9,881 bases of DNA from an uncultured Alphaproteobacteria bacterium. GTDB lineage: Bacteria > Pseudomonadota > Alphaproteobacteria > UBA2136 > UBA6156. Shown one piece after another: positions 1 through 7,510 of the stretch (position 1 is the first letter of the stretch; every line of letters starts with the position of its first letter). A program made the translations under genes and the position numbers. The DNA is taken from contig CALFWJ010000143.1 of the NCBI GenBank assembly GCA_937928525.1, positions 1 through 9,881 of the forward strand. The letters are read 5' to 3'. The notes below the pieces were generated by a model that was not told the origin of the DNA, made no database searches, and saw only the letters and a list, made by a program, of their open reading frames with translations.

Positions 1-860
1 CCAAATGGCATTGTGTTTGGTGAGAACAGCCGTGTTGATGTTGGTGGTTTGGTGGCGACGACTTCTGGCTTAGATAGTTTTGATACGGCGGCGGGGCGGC
101 TTGAATTTTCTGGCAATGGTGCAGCGGCGCAGATTATTAACAACGGTACAATTACGGCAGCTGACAGTGGTTTAGTGGCGTTGGTTGCGCCTACCGTACA
201 AAATAACGGCACAATTACGGCTCGGTTAGGTAAGGTACAATTGCAGGGTGCTGAGAACTTTACGGTTGATTTATATGGTGACCAATTGATTACGTTAAGC
301 ACGGCTGAAAATTCTGCCCTTGCGGCTGCGATTGCAGAAAACAGCGGTACGATTTCGGCGAGTGGTGGCTACATTGGTATTTCGGCGGCGCAGGCCACTG
401 ATGCATTAAATAACGTGGTAAACATGGCAGGTGTTCTGGAAGCCAATACGGTTAATACGCAAAACGGGCGCATTATTTTAGGGGCTGCGGGCGGTGTGAC
501 TAACTTTAGTGGCTCGGCGATAGCGGATAGTGGCGTAATTAGAATTGGTGGCGGTTGGCAGGGTGGTGAACAGGATGTTATCCCCGGTATTGTGAACAGT
601 GAGAACACATTTGCTTCTGGCTTTGTGGATGTGAGTGGCGCAGGCGCTAACGATGCAGGTTCAGCTGTTATTTGGGCCGATAATCGCACTGAGTTTAGCG
701 GCACTATTTTGGCACAAGGTGGTGCGCTTGGCGGTGATGGGGGTGAGGTTGAGGTTTCTGGTAAGCGCAGTTTAAGTTTTAGTGGTGGGGTTGATACCAC
801 CGCGGCTAATGGTGCCGTAGGTAACCTGTTGCTTGATCCTACGAACATTACAATTACCGA
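1..860 (+). other. Visible part of the TPS secretion domain and conserved FHA-type N-terminal block
   Basis: This part of the exoprotein carries the family-defining motifs: PNGIVFG at the very edge, VGGLVATT at 43-66, repeated short strands such as NNGTITA (139-159 and again near 202-222), the GRIILGAAGG stretch near 469-498, and LLLDPTN at 826-846. In characterised TpsA proteins the TPS domain is what the TpsB pore recognises, and the NPN-type motif lies roughly 100 or more residues after the start. A few hundred bases of the gene are therefore missing on the left. The right boundary given here is approximate. Confidence 0.75.
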
Positions 861-3800
861 CGGTGCTGGTGGCGCGGACGACTTAGAAGTAGCTGATGGT
901 GCTGTAACGCAAAGCGATGGCGGAGCTTCTGACTTTGTGATTTCGGAACAGGCGCTAGAAACTTTAGCGGGTGGCACCAATATTAATTTACAAGCGACTA
1001 ACGATATTACGCTGAATAATTTAAGCGATGATGAATTAAATTTAACCAGTGCAAATAGCGTGGTATTTACAGCCGATGCTGACGCCGATGGCACAGGTGA
1101 TTTTAATGTATTAGGTGGCACCGATGTCATTAGAACAACGGGCGCGCGGGTAACAATTAGTGGTGCGAATGTTCGTGTTTCTAATATTAATACTACGGGC
1201 GGTGTGGGCGGCGATATTACGCTGTTTTCTACCAATAGCGGCAATGTTGTTTTGCTGGGTGATTTAACGACACAGCAGGGTAATATTTTAATTAGCGATA
1301 CGGCTCTCTTAAATGGAGATATTGCCCTAGATACCGGCGATGGCGCAGGCAATGTTATTTTTGGTGATAGTTTAAGTGGCGCACAGGCTTTAACCATTAA
1401 TGCAGGCGGTAGTGGCAATATTGAATTTGGCACGATTGATATTGGCACACTTGGGTTTTTAGGCGGTAACACCGTAACGCTCAATGGCAATGTGACCACA
1501 GATAATGCGCTAGACTTTACAGGGCTTTCTGGCATTACAATTACAGACAATTTAATTATTAGAGCTGATGATGGCTCTTCGCGGGCGGATGTTACTTTTT
1601 CTGCTGCCAACTTAATTAATGGTGCGTTTGATTTAGATATTATTGGTAGCCGTGTGTCGCTTGATGAGGTGGGAAATGTGAATCCGTTAACATCGCTTAC
1701 TATTGACGCCTCGACCAGTATTGATTTGAACGATGACATTACGACCGTAGGCGTGCAGAGCTTTACGGGTAATACATCTTTGAATGGTACTTTAGCGACA
1801 ACGAATGCAAATATTACGTTGGCGAATAACTTAACATTAAATGGCAATAGCGCGATTAATACGGGTGGTGGTGCTGGCGATATTAATATTGGCGGTATTA
1901 TTAACGGCAATACGGTTGGTGGAGAATCTTTGACTTTAAGCGCTGGTACAGGTGATGTGGCTGTTGTTGGTTCGGCGGGAGCGACTACAGCTTTAAATAG
2001 CTTAACCGCAACGGGGACTAACCTAACCTTTAATGGCGTAGAAACAACCTTAGACCAAACCTATAACGGCCTGACAACTATTGGCGGCACTTTTAGTAAT
2101 GCTAGCGGTGATATTACGTTTAATAACGCCGTAACGTTAAATAACAATTTAACCCTAGACACCAGCATTGGTGATGGAAACGTGACGTTTGTTGATACGT
2201 TGGATGGTGGTTTTAATCTTTCTGCTATTACGGGTGCTGGGCAGGTTGCGCTGCAAGGTGTGACGGGTGGTATTTCGCCTTTAAATCAAGTTACTTTAAG
2301 TGGTAACGGGGTCGCATTAAACACCATTACGACTCTATTAGGCCAAAGTTTTAGCGGTGCATTAACCCTAAACGGAGACATTACTGTTGCGAGTGGCGGC
2401 ATTGAACTTACGGGGAATGTTACGCTGGGGTCGGACAGTGTTTTAACCGCTGGAGGAGCGCTTGGGGACGACATTACCATTACCGGTTCACTGGTTGGTG
2501 ATAATACGTTAGAGCTTATTGCGGGTGCGGCTGATTTAAATTTAAACGGTATTGATATTGATACTTTGCTGTTAACGAGTGGCAATACGCTGACTGCTGG
2601 CGGCAGTATTTTAACTGATACGGCGCTTGATTTTACTAACTTAGGCACTCTTAATATTGCGACTGCTGCAAATATTCAGGCGTTTGACGGCACTGTGGCA
2701 TCTGATATTTTATTAGATACAGGTAATGTTTTAGCTGGTGGTGGCGACCTCACTCTGCTTGGTCGTAATATTGGCTTATTTGCTGTAACGGGTGTGAACA
2801 ACCTAGATATTACGAGCCAAGATGGTGGTATTGTGACATTAAATAACTCGATTGCAACAACGGGTAGCCAAACCTTTACGGGCGATGTAAGCCTAATTGG
2901 TGATTTAACCACCAGCAATGCTGATATTACGTTTAATGATAATTTAGCTTTAAATACAGCATCGACTTTAAGTACGTCTAATGGTGATATTACGATATTA
3001 GGTACTACTGATGGTGCGCAAGATTTAGTACTAAATGCAGGCGCAGGTGATGTATTGGTGCAAGACGCGGTGGGTGGTAATACAGCCGTAACTAACTTTA
3101 GTGCGCTGGGGACAAATGTAACCCTAGATGATGTGACCAGTACCGGCGGCTTAACTGTAACGGGAAATACTATTTTTAATGGTTTTGCGACCGGTGCTAC
3201 TGCGCTCACTGTTGTTGGTGATAGTATTGTGGGCGGTGGTGGTTTAGCCACCAGCAATGGCAGTTTAACGCTAGACGGTAATGCAACATTAGTAAATAAC
3301 GCACAATTGGTGACGGGTGGCAGTGCGGGCGATGACCTAACCGTAACAGGTGATATTACGGGTGACTTTGACCTAGAGTTTGTGGCTGGGCTTGGCGATA
3401 TTATTCTTGGTGGGAGTGCTGATACCAATGCGCTTACCTTTACCAGTGGCAACGACTTATTGCTCAATGGTAATAGTTATACCAGTGATACAAATTTAGA
3501 TTTTACCGGATTGCAGCAAGTTTTGTTCACGGGTGATTTAGCCATTACTGCTGATGATGGTGTTACGCGCGGCGATATCACTTTTGGCGCCAATAATCCT
3601 ATTTTAGGAAACGGAAACTTGAGTATTACGGGTGGCATCTTAACCTTAAACGAAATTGGTGACGGCACACCAGCCAATGACCCTGCGAGCTTAACGGTTG
3701 ATGGTACCGAAGTTTTCTTACTTGGGGCGGTGCGCACGGGTGGCGCGCAGACCTTTACGAGTTTAGATGGTTTAGCCAATGATTTATCGACCCAGAATGC

Positions 3801-4872
3801 TGACATTACGATTAAAAGCCCACTTGATTTATTAGCTGATGTAACCATTAGTACGGGTACTGGGGCGGGGAATATTCTCTTCCAGGATATTGTAGATGGT
3901 GCGTTCTCAATTACTTTAGACGCCGGTACAGGCACCGTAACCAGCCAAGGCACCATTGGCTTAAATACGCCCCTCACCGATGTAACCTTTAACGGAAGTT
4001 TAATTACGGTTGAGAACACCATTATTACGACGGGAGTGCAAACTTTTAATGGTCCTCTTGATTTACAAGCTGGCTTAACGACCAACGGTGGCGATATTTT
4101 TATTAATGATGTGTTAACTCTGGCTGGTGCAACAACTATTACAACAGGCGAAGGTGTTGGCGGTAATATTACGTTTGCTGCCGATGTAAACGACACAAAC
4201 CCCTTAGGGCTCATTGCAGGAACAGGTGATATTACATTTTTAGCAGGTGCAGGTAATATAAACCGTTTATCTGATTTTGTGATTACCAGCGCTAATGATG
4301 TAACTTTTGCACAAGGTTTATTTACCAATAGCTACACCCAAACAACAGGTACGGGTGATGTGAACTTTGGTACTTCACCAGGATTAGACAGCCTTGGTGA
4401 TGTTATTATTTCAGGTGTAGCAAATGTTGCCGGAACAATTAGAGGGGATGACGTGTTGTTAAACCCTATTGGTAGCTCGGTGGGAACGATATTTGCGAAC
4501 TCGTTAGTTCTTGGTGGCGGCAGCAGCAACTTACAAGGTATTATAAATAACGAAACGGGCCGTGATGGTGCGCGGGAAATTAACTTTTTACAATTTACCG
4601 GCGGGCCACACATTTTTAATGGCTTCACGCTACCGTTAGTGGGTGATTTGGCTGCACCGCAAACCTTTGTGACCACCGCGTTGATTGATAAAGCTACGCC
4701 AAGTGGAGTTACTTTAGATGTAACTGCGGAAACTCGCCGCAGTATTAACCCGTTTACCACTAGCTTTAGCTTATTTACCACGGAGCAAAATTTAGCGACA
4801 ATTGATACAGACGTTTTAACGCCGTTTTGGCATTATTATCTAGACGATGATGAGCTTCTGACCTTAAACTAA
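1..4872 (+). CDS. FHA-like two-partner-secretion exoprotein (TpsA), 5'-truncated by the window edge
   Basis: Large secreted beta-helix protein, probably an adhesin or hemagglutinin exported across the outer membrane by a TpsB pore. The reading frame is open from base 1. The first codons read PNGIVFG followed by VDVGGLVATT, the conserved core of the TPS (hemagglutination-activity) domain, so the true start and signal peptide lie upstream and the GTG at 13 is internal. A conserved FHA-type block follows, with IWADN near 670, GGDGGEVEVSGK near 736-771 and LLLDPTNITI at 826-855. From about 950 to 4500 it is Gly/Asn/Thr/Asp-rich beta-strand sequence built of repeats. I see no cysteine and only about four lysines in 1,623 visible residues. 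The C-terminal 100 residues (ending LLTLN) show no autotransporter barrel, Cys hook or sorting motif that I recognise. The TpsB partner is not in the window. Family assignment is firm; the ligand or target is unknown. Confidence 0.93.
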   Translation, partial: PNGIVFGENSRVDVGGLVATTSGLDSFDTAAGRLEFSGNGAAAQIINNGTITAADSGLVALVAPTVQNNGTITARLGKVQLQGAENFTVDLYGDQLITLSTAENSALAAAIAENSGTISASGGYIGISAAQATDALNNVVNMAGVLEANTVNTQNGRIILGAAGGVTNFSGSAIADSGVIRIGGGWQGGEQDVIPGIVNSENTFASGFVDVSGAGANDAGSAVIWADNRTEFSGTILAQGGALGGDGGEVEVSGKRSLSFSGGVDTTAANGAVGNLLLDPTNITITDGAGGADDLEVADGAVTQSDGGASDFVISEQALETLAGGTNINLQATNDITLNNLSDDELNLTSANSVVFTADADADGTGDFNVLGGTDVIRTTGARVTISGANVRVSNINTTGGVGGDITLFSTNSGNVVLLGDLTTQQGNILISDTALLNGDIALDTGDGAGNVIFGDSLSGAQALTINAGGSGNIEFGTIDIGTLGFLGGNTVTLNGNVTTDNALDFTGLSGITITDNLIIRADDGSSRADVTFSAANLINGAFDLDIIGSRVSLDEVGNVNPLTSLTIDASTSIDLNDDITTVGVQSFTGNTSLNGTLATTNANITLANNLTLNGNSAINTGGGAGDINIGGIINGNTVGGESLTLSAGTGDVAVVGSAGATTALNSLTATGTNLTFNGVETTLDQTYNGLTTIGGTFSNASGDITFNNAVTLNNNLTLDTSIGDGNVTFVDTLDGGFNLSAITGAGQVALQGVTGGISPLNQVTLSGNGVALNTITTLLGQSFSGALTLNGDITVASGGIELTGNVTLGSDSVLTAGGALGDDITITGSLVGDNTLELIAGAADLNLNGIDIDTLLLTSGNTLTAGGSILTDTALDFTNLGTLNIATAANIQAFDGTVASDILLDTGNVLAGGGDLTLLGRNIGLFAVTGVNNLDITSQDGGIVTLNNSIATTGSQTFTGDVSLIGDLTTSNADITFNDNLALNTASTLSTSNGDITILGTTDGAQDLVLNAGAGDVLVQDAVGGNTAVTNFSALGTNVTLDDVTSTGGLTVTGNTIFNGFATGATALTVVGDSIVGGGGLATSNGSLTLDGNATLVNNAQLVTGGSAGDDLTVTGDITGDFDLEFVAGLGDIILGGSADTNALTFTSGNDLLLNGNSYTSDTNLDFTGLQQVLFTGDLAITADDGVTRGDITFGANNPILGNGNLSITGGILTLNEIGDGTPANDPASLTVDGTEVFLLGAVRTGGAQTFTSLDGLANDLSTQNADITIKSPLDLLADVTISTGTGAGNILFQDIVDGAFSITLDAGTGTVTSQGTIGLNTPLTDVTFNGSLITVENTIITTGVQTFNGPLDLQAGLTTNGGDIFINDVLTLAGATTITTGEGVGGNITFAADVNDTNPLGLIAGTGDITFLAGAGNINRLSDFVITSANDVTFAQGLFTNSYTQTTGTGDVNFGTSPGLDSLGDVIISGVANVAGTIRGDDVLLNPIGSSVGTIFANSLVLGGGSSNLQGIINNETGRDGAREINFLQFTGGPHIFNGFTLPLVGDLAAPQTFVTTALIDKATPSGVTLDVTAETRRSINPFTTSFSLFTTEQNLATIDTDVLTPFWHYYLDDDELLTLN
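1381..2502 (+). repeat. Exoprotein super-repeat A: one long unit plus two short units
   Basis: First of three in-frame protein repeats. Each unit begins with an anchor of the form hydrophobic-x-AGxGD/N-hydrophobic. The long unit (1381-1923, 181 residues) begins ALTINAGGSGNIEF and contains ALDFTGL near 1507-1527. Two short units follow: 1924-2211 (96 residues, anchor SLTLSAGTGDV) and 2212-2502 (97 residues, anchor LSAITGAGQV). Units share the order 'PLxxLT', 'G-x-Q-[ST]-[FY]-x-G', 'L-x-T/S...GDITF/ANITL', then 'TGxGxG[DN]I'. The copies are clearly diverged in DNA, so this is an old duplication and not a recent tandem array. Boundaries come from reading the translation by eye. Confidence 0.7.
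2503..3366 (+). repeat. Exoprotein super-repeat B: one long unit plus one enlarged short unit
   Basis: Second super-repeat. The long unit (2503-3018, 172 residues) opens TLELIAGAADLNL and has ALDFTNL at the matching place (LDFT at 2626-2637, 123 bases from the unit start, against 129 in the other two copies). The short unit (3019-3366, 116 residues, anchor LVLNAGAGDVLV) is about 20 residues longer than the other short units. The extra material falls around its Gly-rich VVGDSIVGGGG stretch (about 3208-3243). The copy ends with DITGD, like the SLVGD end of super-repeat A. Confidence 0.68.
3367..4197 (+). repeat. Exoprotein super-repeat C: one long unit plus one short unit
   Basis: Third super-repeat. 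The long unit (3367-3903, 179 residues) opens FDLEFVAGLGDIIL and carries NLDFTGL, with LDFT at 3496-3507, exactly 129 bases from the unit start as in copy A. The ITADDG motif near 3544-3561 matches IRADDG near 1558-1575. The short unit is 3904-4197 (98 residues, anchor ITLDAGTGTV). A further anchor (GLIAGTGDITF, from 4198) opens the non-repeating tail, which runs to the stop codon. Confidence 0.7.
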
Positions 4873-4903
4873 GGTGAATAATAACAAGTAGTACTCTTAT
4901 TTT

Positions 4904-7222
4904 ATGGCGAAGCAACATACTATTCCGCCCATTAACACGGCCATGATTGATAAAATCATGCGCAACTATAACCGCATGAAAGACAAGCTCGGCTTACGCA
5001 TTCATGTGCATAACCCTGAGCATTTAGTTGAAGGTCAGATTTTTTTATATAACCACTTTGCACGCTTTGAGACCGTTATCCCCCACTATATTAACCACCA
5101 GTTAGCTGGTGCTTACACACGTACGATTGCAGACAAAGGCTTATTTGGTGTGAACAAAAAGCTAACCAATATCATGCTAGAGGGTGGCGCCGTCCCTAAT
5201 AACCAAGAAGGACTTTTGCCGTTTTTGGCAGCTGAAGTTTTACGCGGAAACAAAATTGTTATTTTCCCGGAAGGCGGGATTGTTAAATCTCGGAAGGTGT
5301 TTGACGATGAAGGTAATTACAGTGTGTGGTCGGGTAAAGCGGGAACGTTCAGGAAGCACCATAAGGGCGCAGCTGTATTAGCACTCACGCTGGATTTATT
5401 CAAACAACGTATTTTGGGTTTATTTGAAGATAAAGACCATGAACGCCTAGAGCGTTGGCGTACCAGCTTAGAGTTAAGTACGCTAGATGAACTGCGTGCG
5501 GCAGCTGAAAAACCAACCTTGATTGTGCCGGGTAATATTACTTTCTACCCGATTAGAATTAGCGATAATTTTGTGTCACGGATTTTAACCAAGCTGAAAA
5601 AAGACATCCCTGATGCTGTAGTGGAAGAAGCGATTATTGAGGGAAATATTCTGTTTAAAGATACAGATATGACCATACGGTACTCTAGCCCGATTAAACT
5701 ACATAAACAACTTAGCTGGGCTGAGCAGGCGTTATTGAAGCGCCACTTCTTGCACAATGTTAAAAGCTTGAACGAGTTATTTGCCATTAACCGTACCGCT
5801 AAAACGTGGCCAGAAAAATTCTTGATGCGGTTTATGAGCCGCGAAACCGACAAGATTAGAGACCAATATATGGCCGGGCTTTATCAGGGCATTACCATTA
5901 ACTTAAGCCATGTGGCCAGCCGCTTGATGTTGACGCTGTATGAAGACGGTGTGCGGCAAATTAACCGCGAAGAATTTTCACGCATGGTATATTTGACAAT
6001 TAAACACTTACAAAACTCTGAGAGTGTGCACGCGCATACCTCTATTGCTTGGCCGCATTTCTATCGTGAACTTTTGCAGTGCCGCACCCCCGACCTTAAA
6101 CAGTTTTTAGCAACGTGTGTTAAAGCGGAACTTTTGAAGAAAATTCATGGCCCTGACCTGTGCAGCAGTAAGTTTGAATTCTTAGAAAAAATGAGCGAAA
6201 AGCCTGACCGTAATATGATTCGGCGTAATAATCCTGTATTGGTTTACGCCAACGAGTGCGAGCCTATTACTGCCGTACAGCAGGCAGTAGATGAAGCTAT
6301 TGCTACGCATAAGTACCTACCTGATGCGCAGCTCGCGGACTATTTATTTGATGATGAGCTCAAAGACTTTACGTATAATCATGGTCGTTTTTCACATTTA
6401 GAGAACCACAAAAAATTCCCGTGTCCGTGCATTGAGCCTAAATTAGGTGAACCTTACTTTTTACCCCCTACCGAAGCTGAAACCAGCAAAATTGGTGTTA
6501 TTTTAGTGCATGGTTTTGTGGGCGCTCCTGTACAATTACGGGCATTTGGTGAACACCTAAACCGCAAAGGGCACGCCGTAGTGGGTGTGCGTTTGCCCGG
6601 CCATGGCACCAGCATGCACGACTTACAAACCCGTAGCCGCACTGAATGGGTGAATAGCGTTAAAACGGCGTATAAAACCATTGCACCAAGTTGCGATAAG
6701 GTTGTTATTGTTGGCTTTTCTACCGGCGGTGTGGTCAGCGCACTTATGGCGGCAGAAGCCGCAGAAAACCCATTGGCTTACGCAAAGCTTAAGGGGCTTG
6801 TGTTTGCATCGGCGCCTGTAGGTGTGCAAGATAAAAATATGCATATTCTACCTATTATTCAGGCTATTAATAATATTGGTGAGCGCATTCCGTTTTATAA
6901 ACGTAAGCCGTTACCGTTTTACAAATATGACCCAAGTAACCCGCATTTTCAGTACCCCTTTATGCCCGTAAATGCTATTAACGAGCTGCGCCTCAGCATT
7001 AAAGGCATGCAGCGCGCGCTGACATCTGTGACGTTGCCAACACTTATTTTGCAGGGAAAAATTGACCCGACAGTTTTACCAAATAGCGCTAAGAGAATTC
7101 AATCTAAACTTGGGAGTGACCAAAAAGATTTACATATGATTGATACTGATCAACATGATCTGATTGGTAAAAATGTGGGGCCAACTTGGCAGTTGATTGA
7201 AGACTTTATGGACGGATTGTAG
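4904..7222 (+). CDS. Bifunctional fusion: PlsC/PlsB-like acyltransferase plus alpha/beta hydrolase (carboxylesterase/lipase-like)
   Basis: Probably a cytoplasmic or peripheral-membrane lipid enzyme of 772 residues. Residues about 40-265 look like a glycerolipid acyltransferase: NHFARFE at 50-56 stands at the catalytic HX4D site, but with Glu56 where Asp is usual, and FPEGG at 121-125 fits the phosphate-binding motif. Residues about 266-520 are mostly helical and match nothing I can name, though their position after the acyltransferase recalls the helical part of PlsB. Residues about 528-772 form an alpha/beta hydrolase: HGF at 536-538 (oxyanion loop), GFSTGG with nucleophile Ser606, Asp721 in GKIDPTV, and His751 in TDQHD, so the triad looks complete. 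I see no signal peptide. The start ATG is the first possible one in this frame, because a stop lies at 4889-4891, but no good Shine-Dalgarno is visible. The gene begins 31 bases after the exoprotein stop. Substrates are unknown. Domain assignment is solid; activity of the acyltransferase half is inferred. Confidence 0.87.
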   Translation: MAKQHTIPPINTAMIDKIMRNYNRMKDKLGLRIHVHNPEHLVEGQIFLYNHFARFETVIPHYINHQLAGAYTRTIADKGLFGVNKKLTNIMLEGGAVPNNQEGLLPFLAAEVLRGNKIVIFPEGGIVKSRKVFDDEGNYSVWSGKAGTFRKHHKGAAVLALTLDLFKQRILGLFEDKDHERLERWRTSLELSTLDELRAAAEKPTLIVPGNITFYPIRISDNFVSRILTKLKKDIPDAVVEEAIIEGNILFKDTDMTIRYSSPIKLHKQLSWAEQALLKRHFLHNVKSLNELFAINRTAKTWPEKFLMRFMSRETDKIRDQYMAGLYQGITINLSHVASRLMLTLYEDGVRQINREEFSRMVYLTIKHLQNSESVHAHTSIAWPHFYRELLQCRTPDLKQFLATCVKAELLKKIHGPDLCSSKFEFLEKMSEKPDRNMIRRNNPVLVYANECEPITAVQQAVDEAIATHKYLPDAQLADYLFDDELKDFTYNHGRFSHLENHKKFPCPCIEPKLGEPYFLPPTEAETSKIGVILVHGFVGAPVQLRAFGEHLNRKGHAVVGVRLPGHGTSMHDLQTRSRTEWVNSVKTAYKTIAPSCDKVVIVGFSTGGVVSALMAAEAAENPLAYAKLKGLVFASAPVGVQDKNMHILPIIQAINNIGERIPFYKRKPLPFYKYDPSNPHFQYPFMPVNAINELRLSIKGMQRALTSVTLPTLILQGKIDPTVLPNSAKRIQSKLGSDQKDLHMIDTDQHDLIGKNVGPTWQLIEDFMDGL

Positions 7223-7295
7223 ACAGAGTGGTTGGTTTTTGTTAAAGTGAGTTAAATTTTGACTCACCTTACCGTTTCTTGAAGGGAACTTTAAT
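7223..7295 (+). promoter_or_regulatory. Intergenic hairpin upstream of the small membrane-protein gene (role uncertain)
   Basis: Within this 73-base gap, 7247-7252 (GTGAGT) pairs with 7262-7267 (ACTCAC). The stem can be extended inward through a T-G wobble and two A-T pairs. No run of T follows, so it is a poor intrinsic terminator. It could be a weak transcript end for the gene before it, an operator, or a 5' leader structure of the small gene. I found no convincing -35/-10 pair in the gap. Confidence 0.3.
7282..7287 (+). promoter_or_regulatory. Ribosome binding site of the small membrane-protein gene
   Basis: AAGGGA ends 8 bases before the ATG at 7296. It is the clearest Shine-Dalgarno in the window, and it is the main reason to accept the short gene as real. 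Confidence 0.65.
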
Positions 7296-7508
7296 ATGGA
7301 ATTTTTTGTTCAATACCTTTTTGTAGCTGGCTGTATTCTTGCTTACTTTACACCTGCATTTAGTGCAAAAAATGGTAATATGGTTTTTGCCTTTATATTT
7401 GCTTGTTTGTTTGTAAGCCTTAGCTATCATATTTCTGAAGATGTTCTTACCACTGTGTTTGTATCTTGTATTATTTGTACGCCTTGCGGATTAATTTTTG
7501 CTGATTAG
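7296..7508 (+). CDS. Small hydrophobic membrane protein, 70 residues, unknown function
   Basis: I do not recognise this protein. It is strongly hydrophobic, with likely membrane segments at about residues 4-22, 28-46 and 50-68. The last two are separated by a short polar stretch (YHISED, 44-49). There are five cysteines (13, 37, 58, 61, 64), and the last three form C-x2-C-x2-C in the C-terminal segment. There are few charged residues (for example Lys25, Glu48, Asp49, Asp70). Support for it being a real gene: a good ribosome binding site, an ATG start, membrane-protein composition, and a strong terminator directly after its stop. It could be an inner-membrane helper protein, but nothing seen here ties it to either lipid gene. 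Confidence 0.65.
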   Translation: MEFFVQYLFVAGCILAYFTPAFSAKNGNMVFAFIFACLFVSLSYHISEDVLTTVFVSCIICTPCGLIFAD

Positions 7509-7510
7509 AT

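Noticed and set aside
13..15. GTG as the start of the exoprotein
   Set aside because: The frame is open to base 1 and the codons before it (PNGI) belong to the conserved TPS motif, so the gene starts outside the window.
1381..4197. Repeats considered as a recent tandem array, CRISPR or mobile element
   Set aside because: Similarity is at protein level only, units are in frame and diverged, there are no short identical repeats with spacers, and no terminal inverted repeats or transposase are visible.
369..4781. A chain of long open frames on the - strand opposite the exoprotein gene (369-1910, 2286-2648, 2676-3467, 3477-4328, 4332-4781)
   Set aside because: Their translations are low-complexity Pro/Ser/Val/Leu/Lys sequences, the mirror of Gly/Asn/Thr repeats. 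They share a single frame relation to the exoprotein, and they resemble no protein family.
5545..6844. Short frames within the fusion gene on the - strand (5545-5853, 6454-6681, 6623-6844)
   Set aside because: They overlap strongly supported enzyme domains, have no recognisable motifs and are of chance length.
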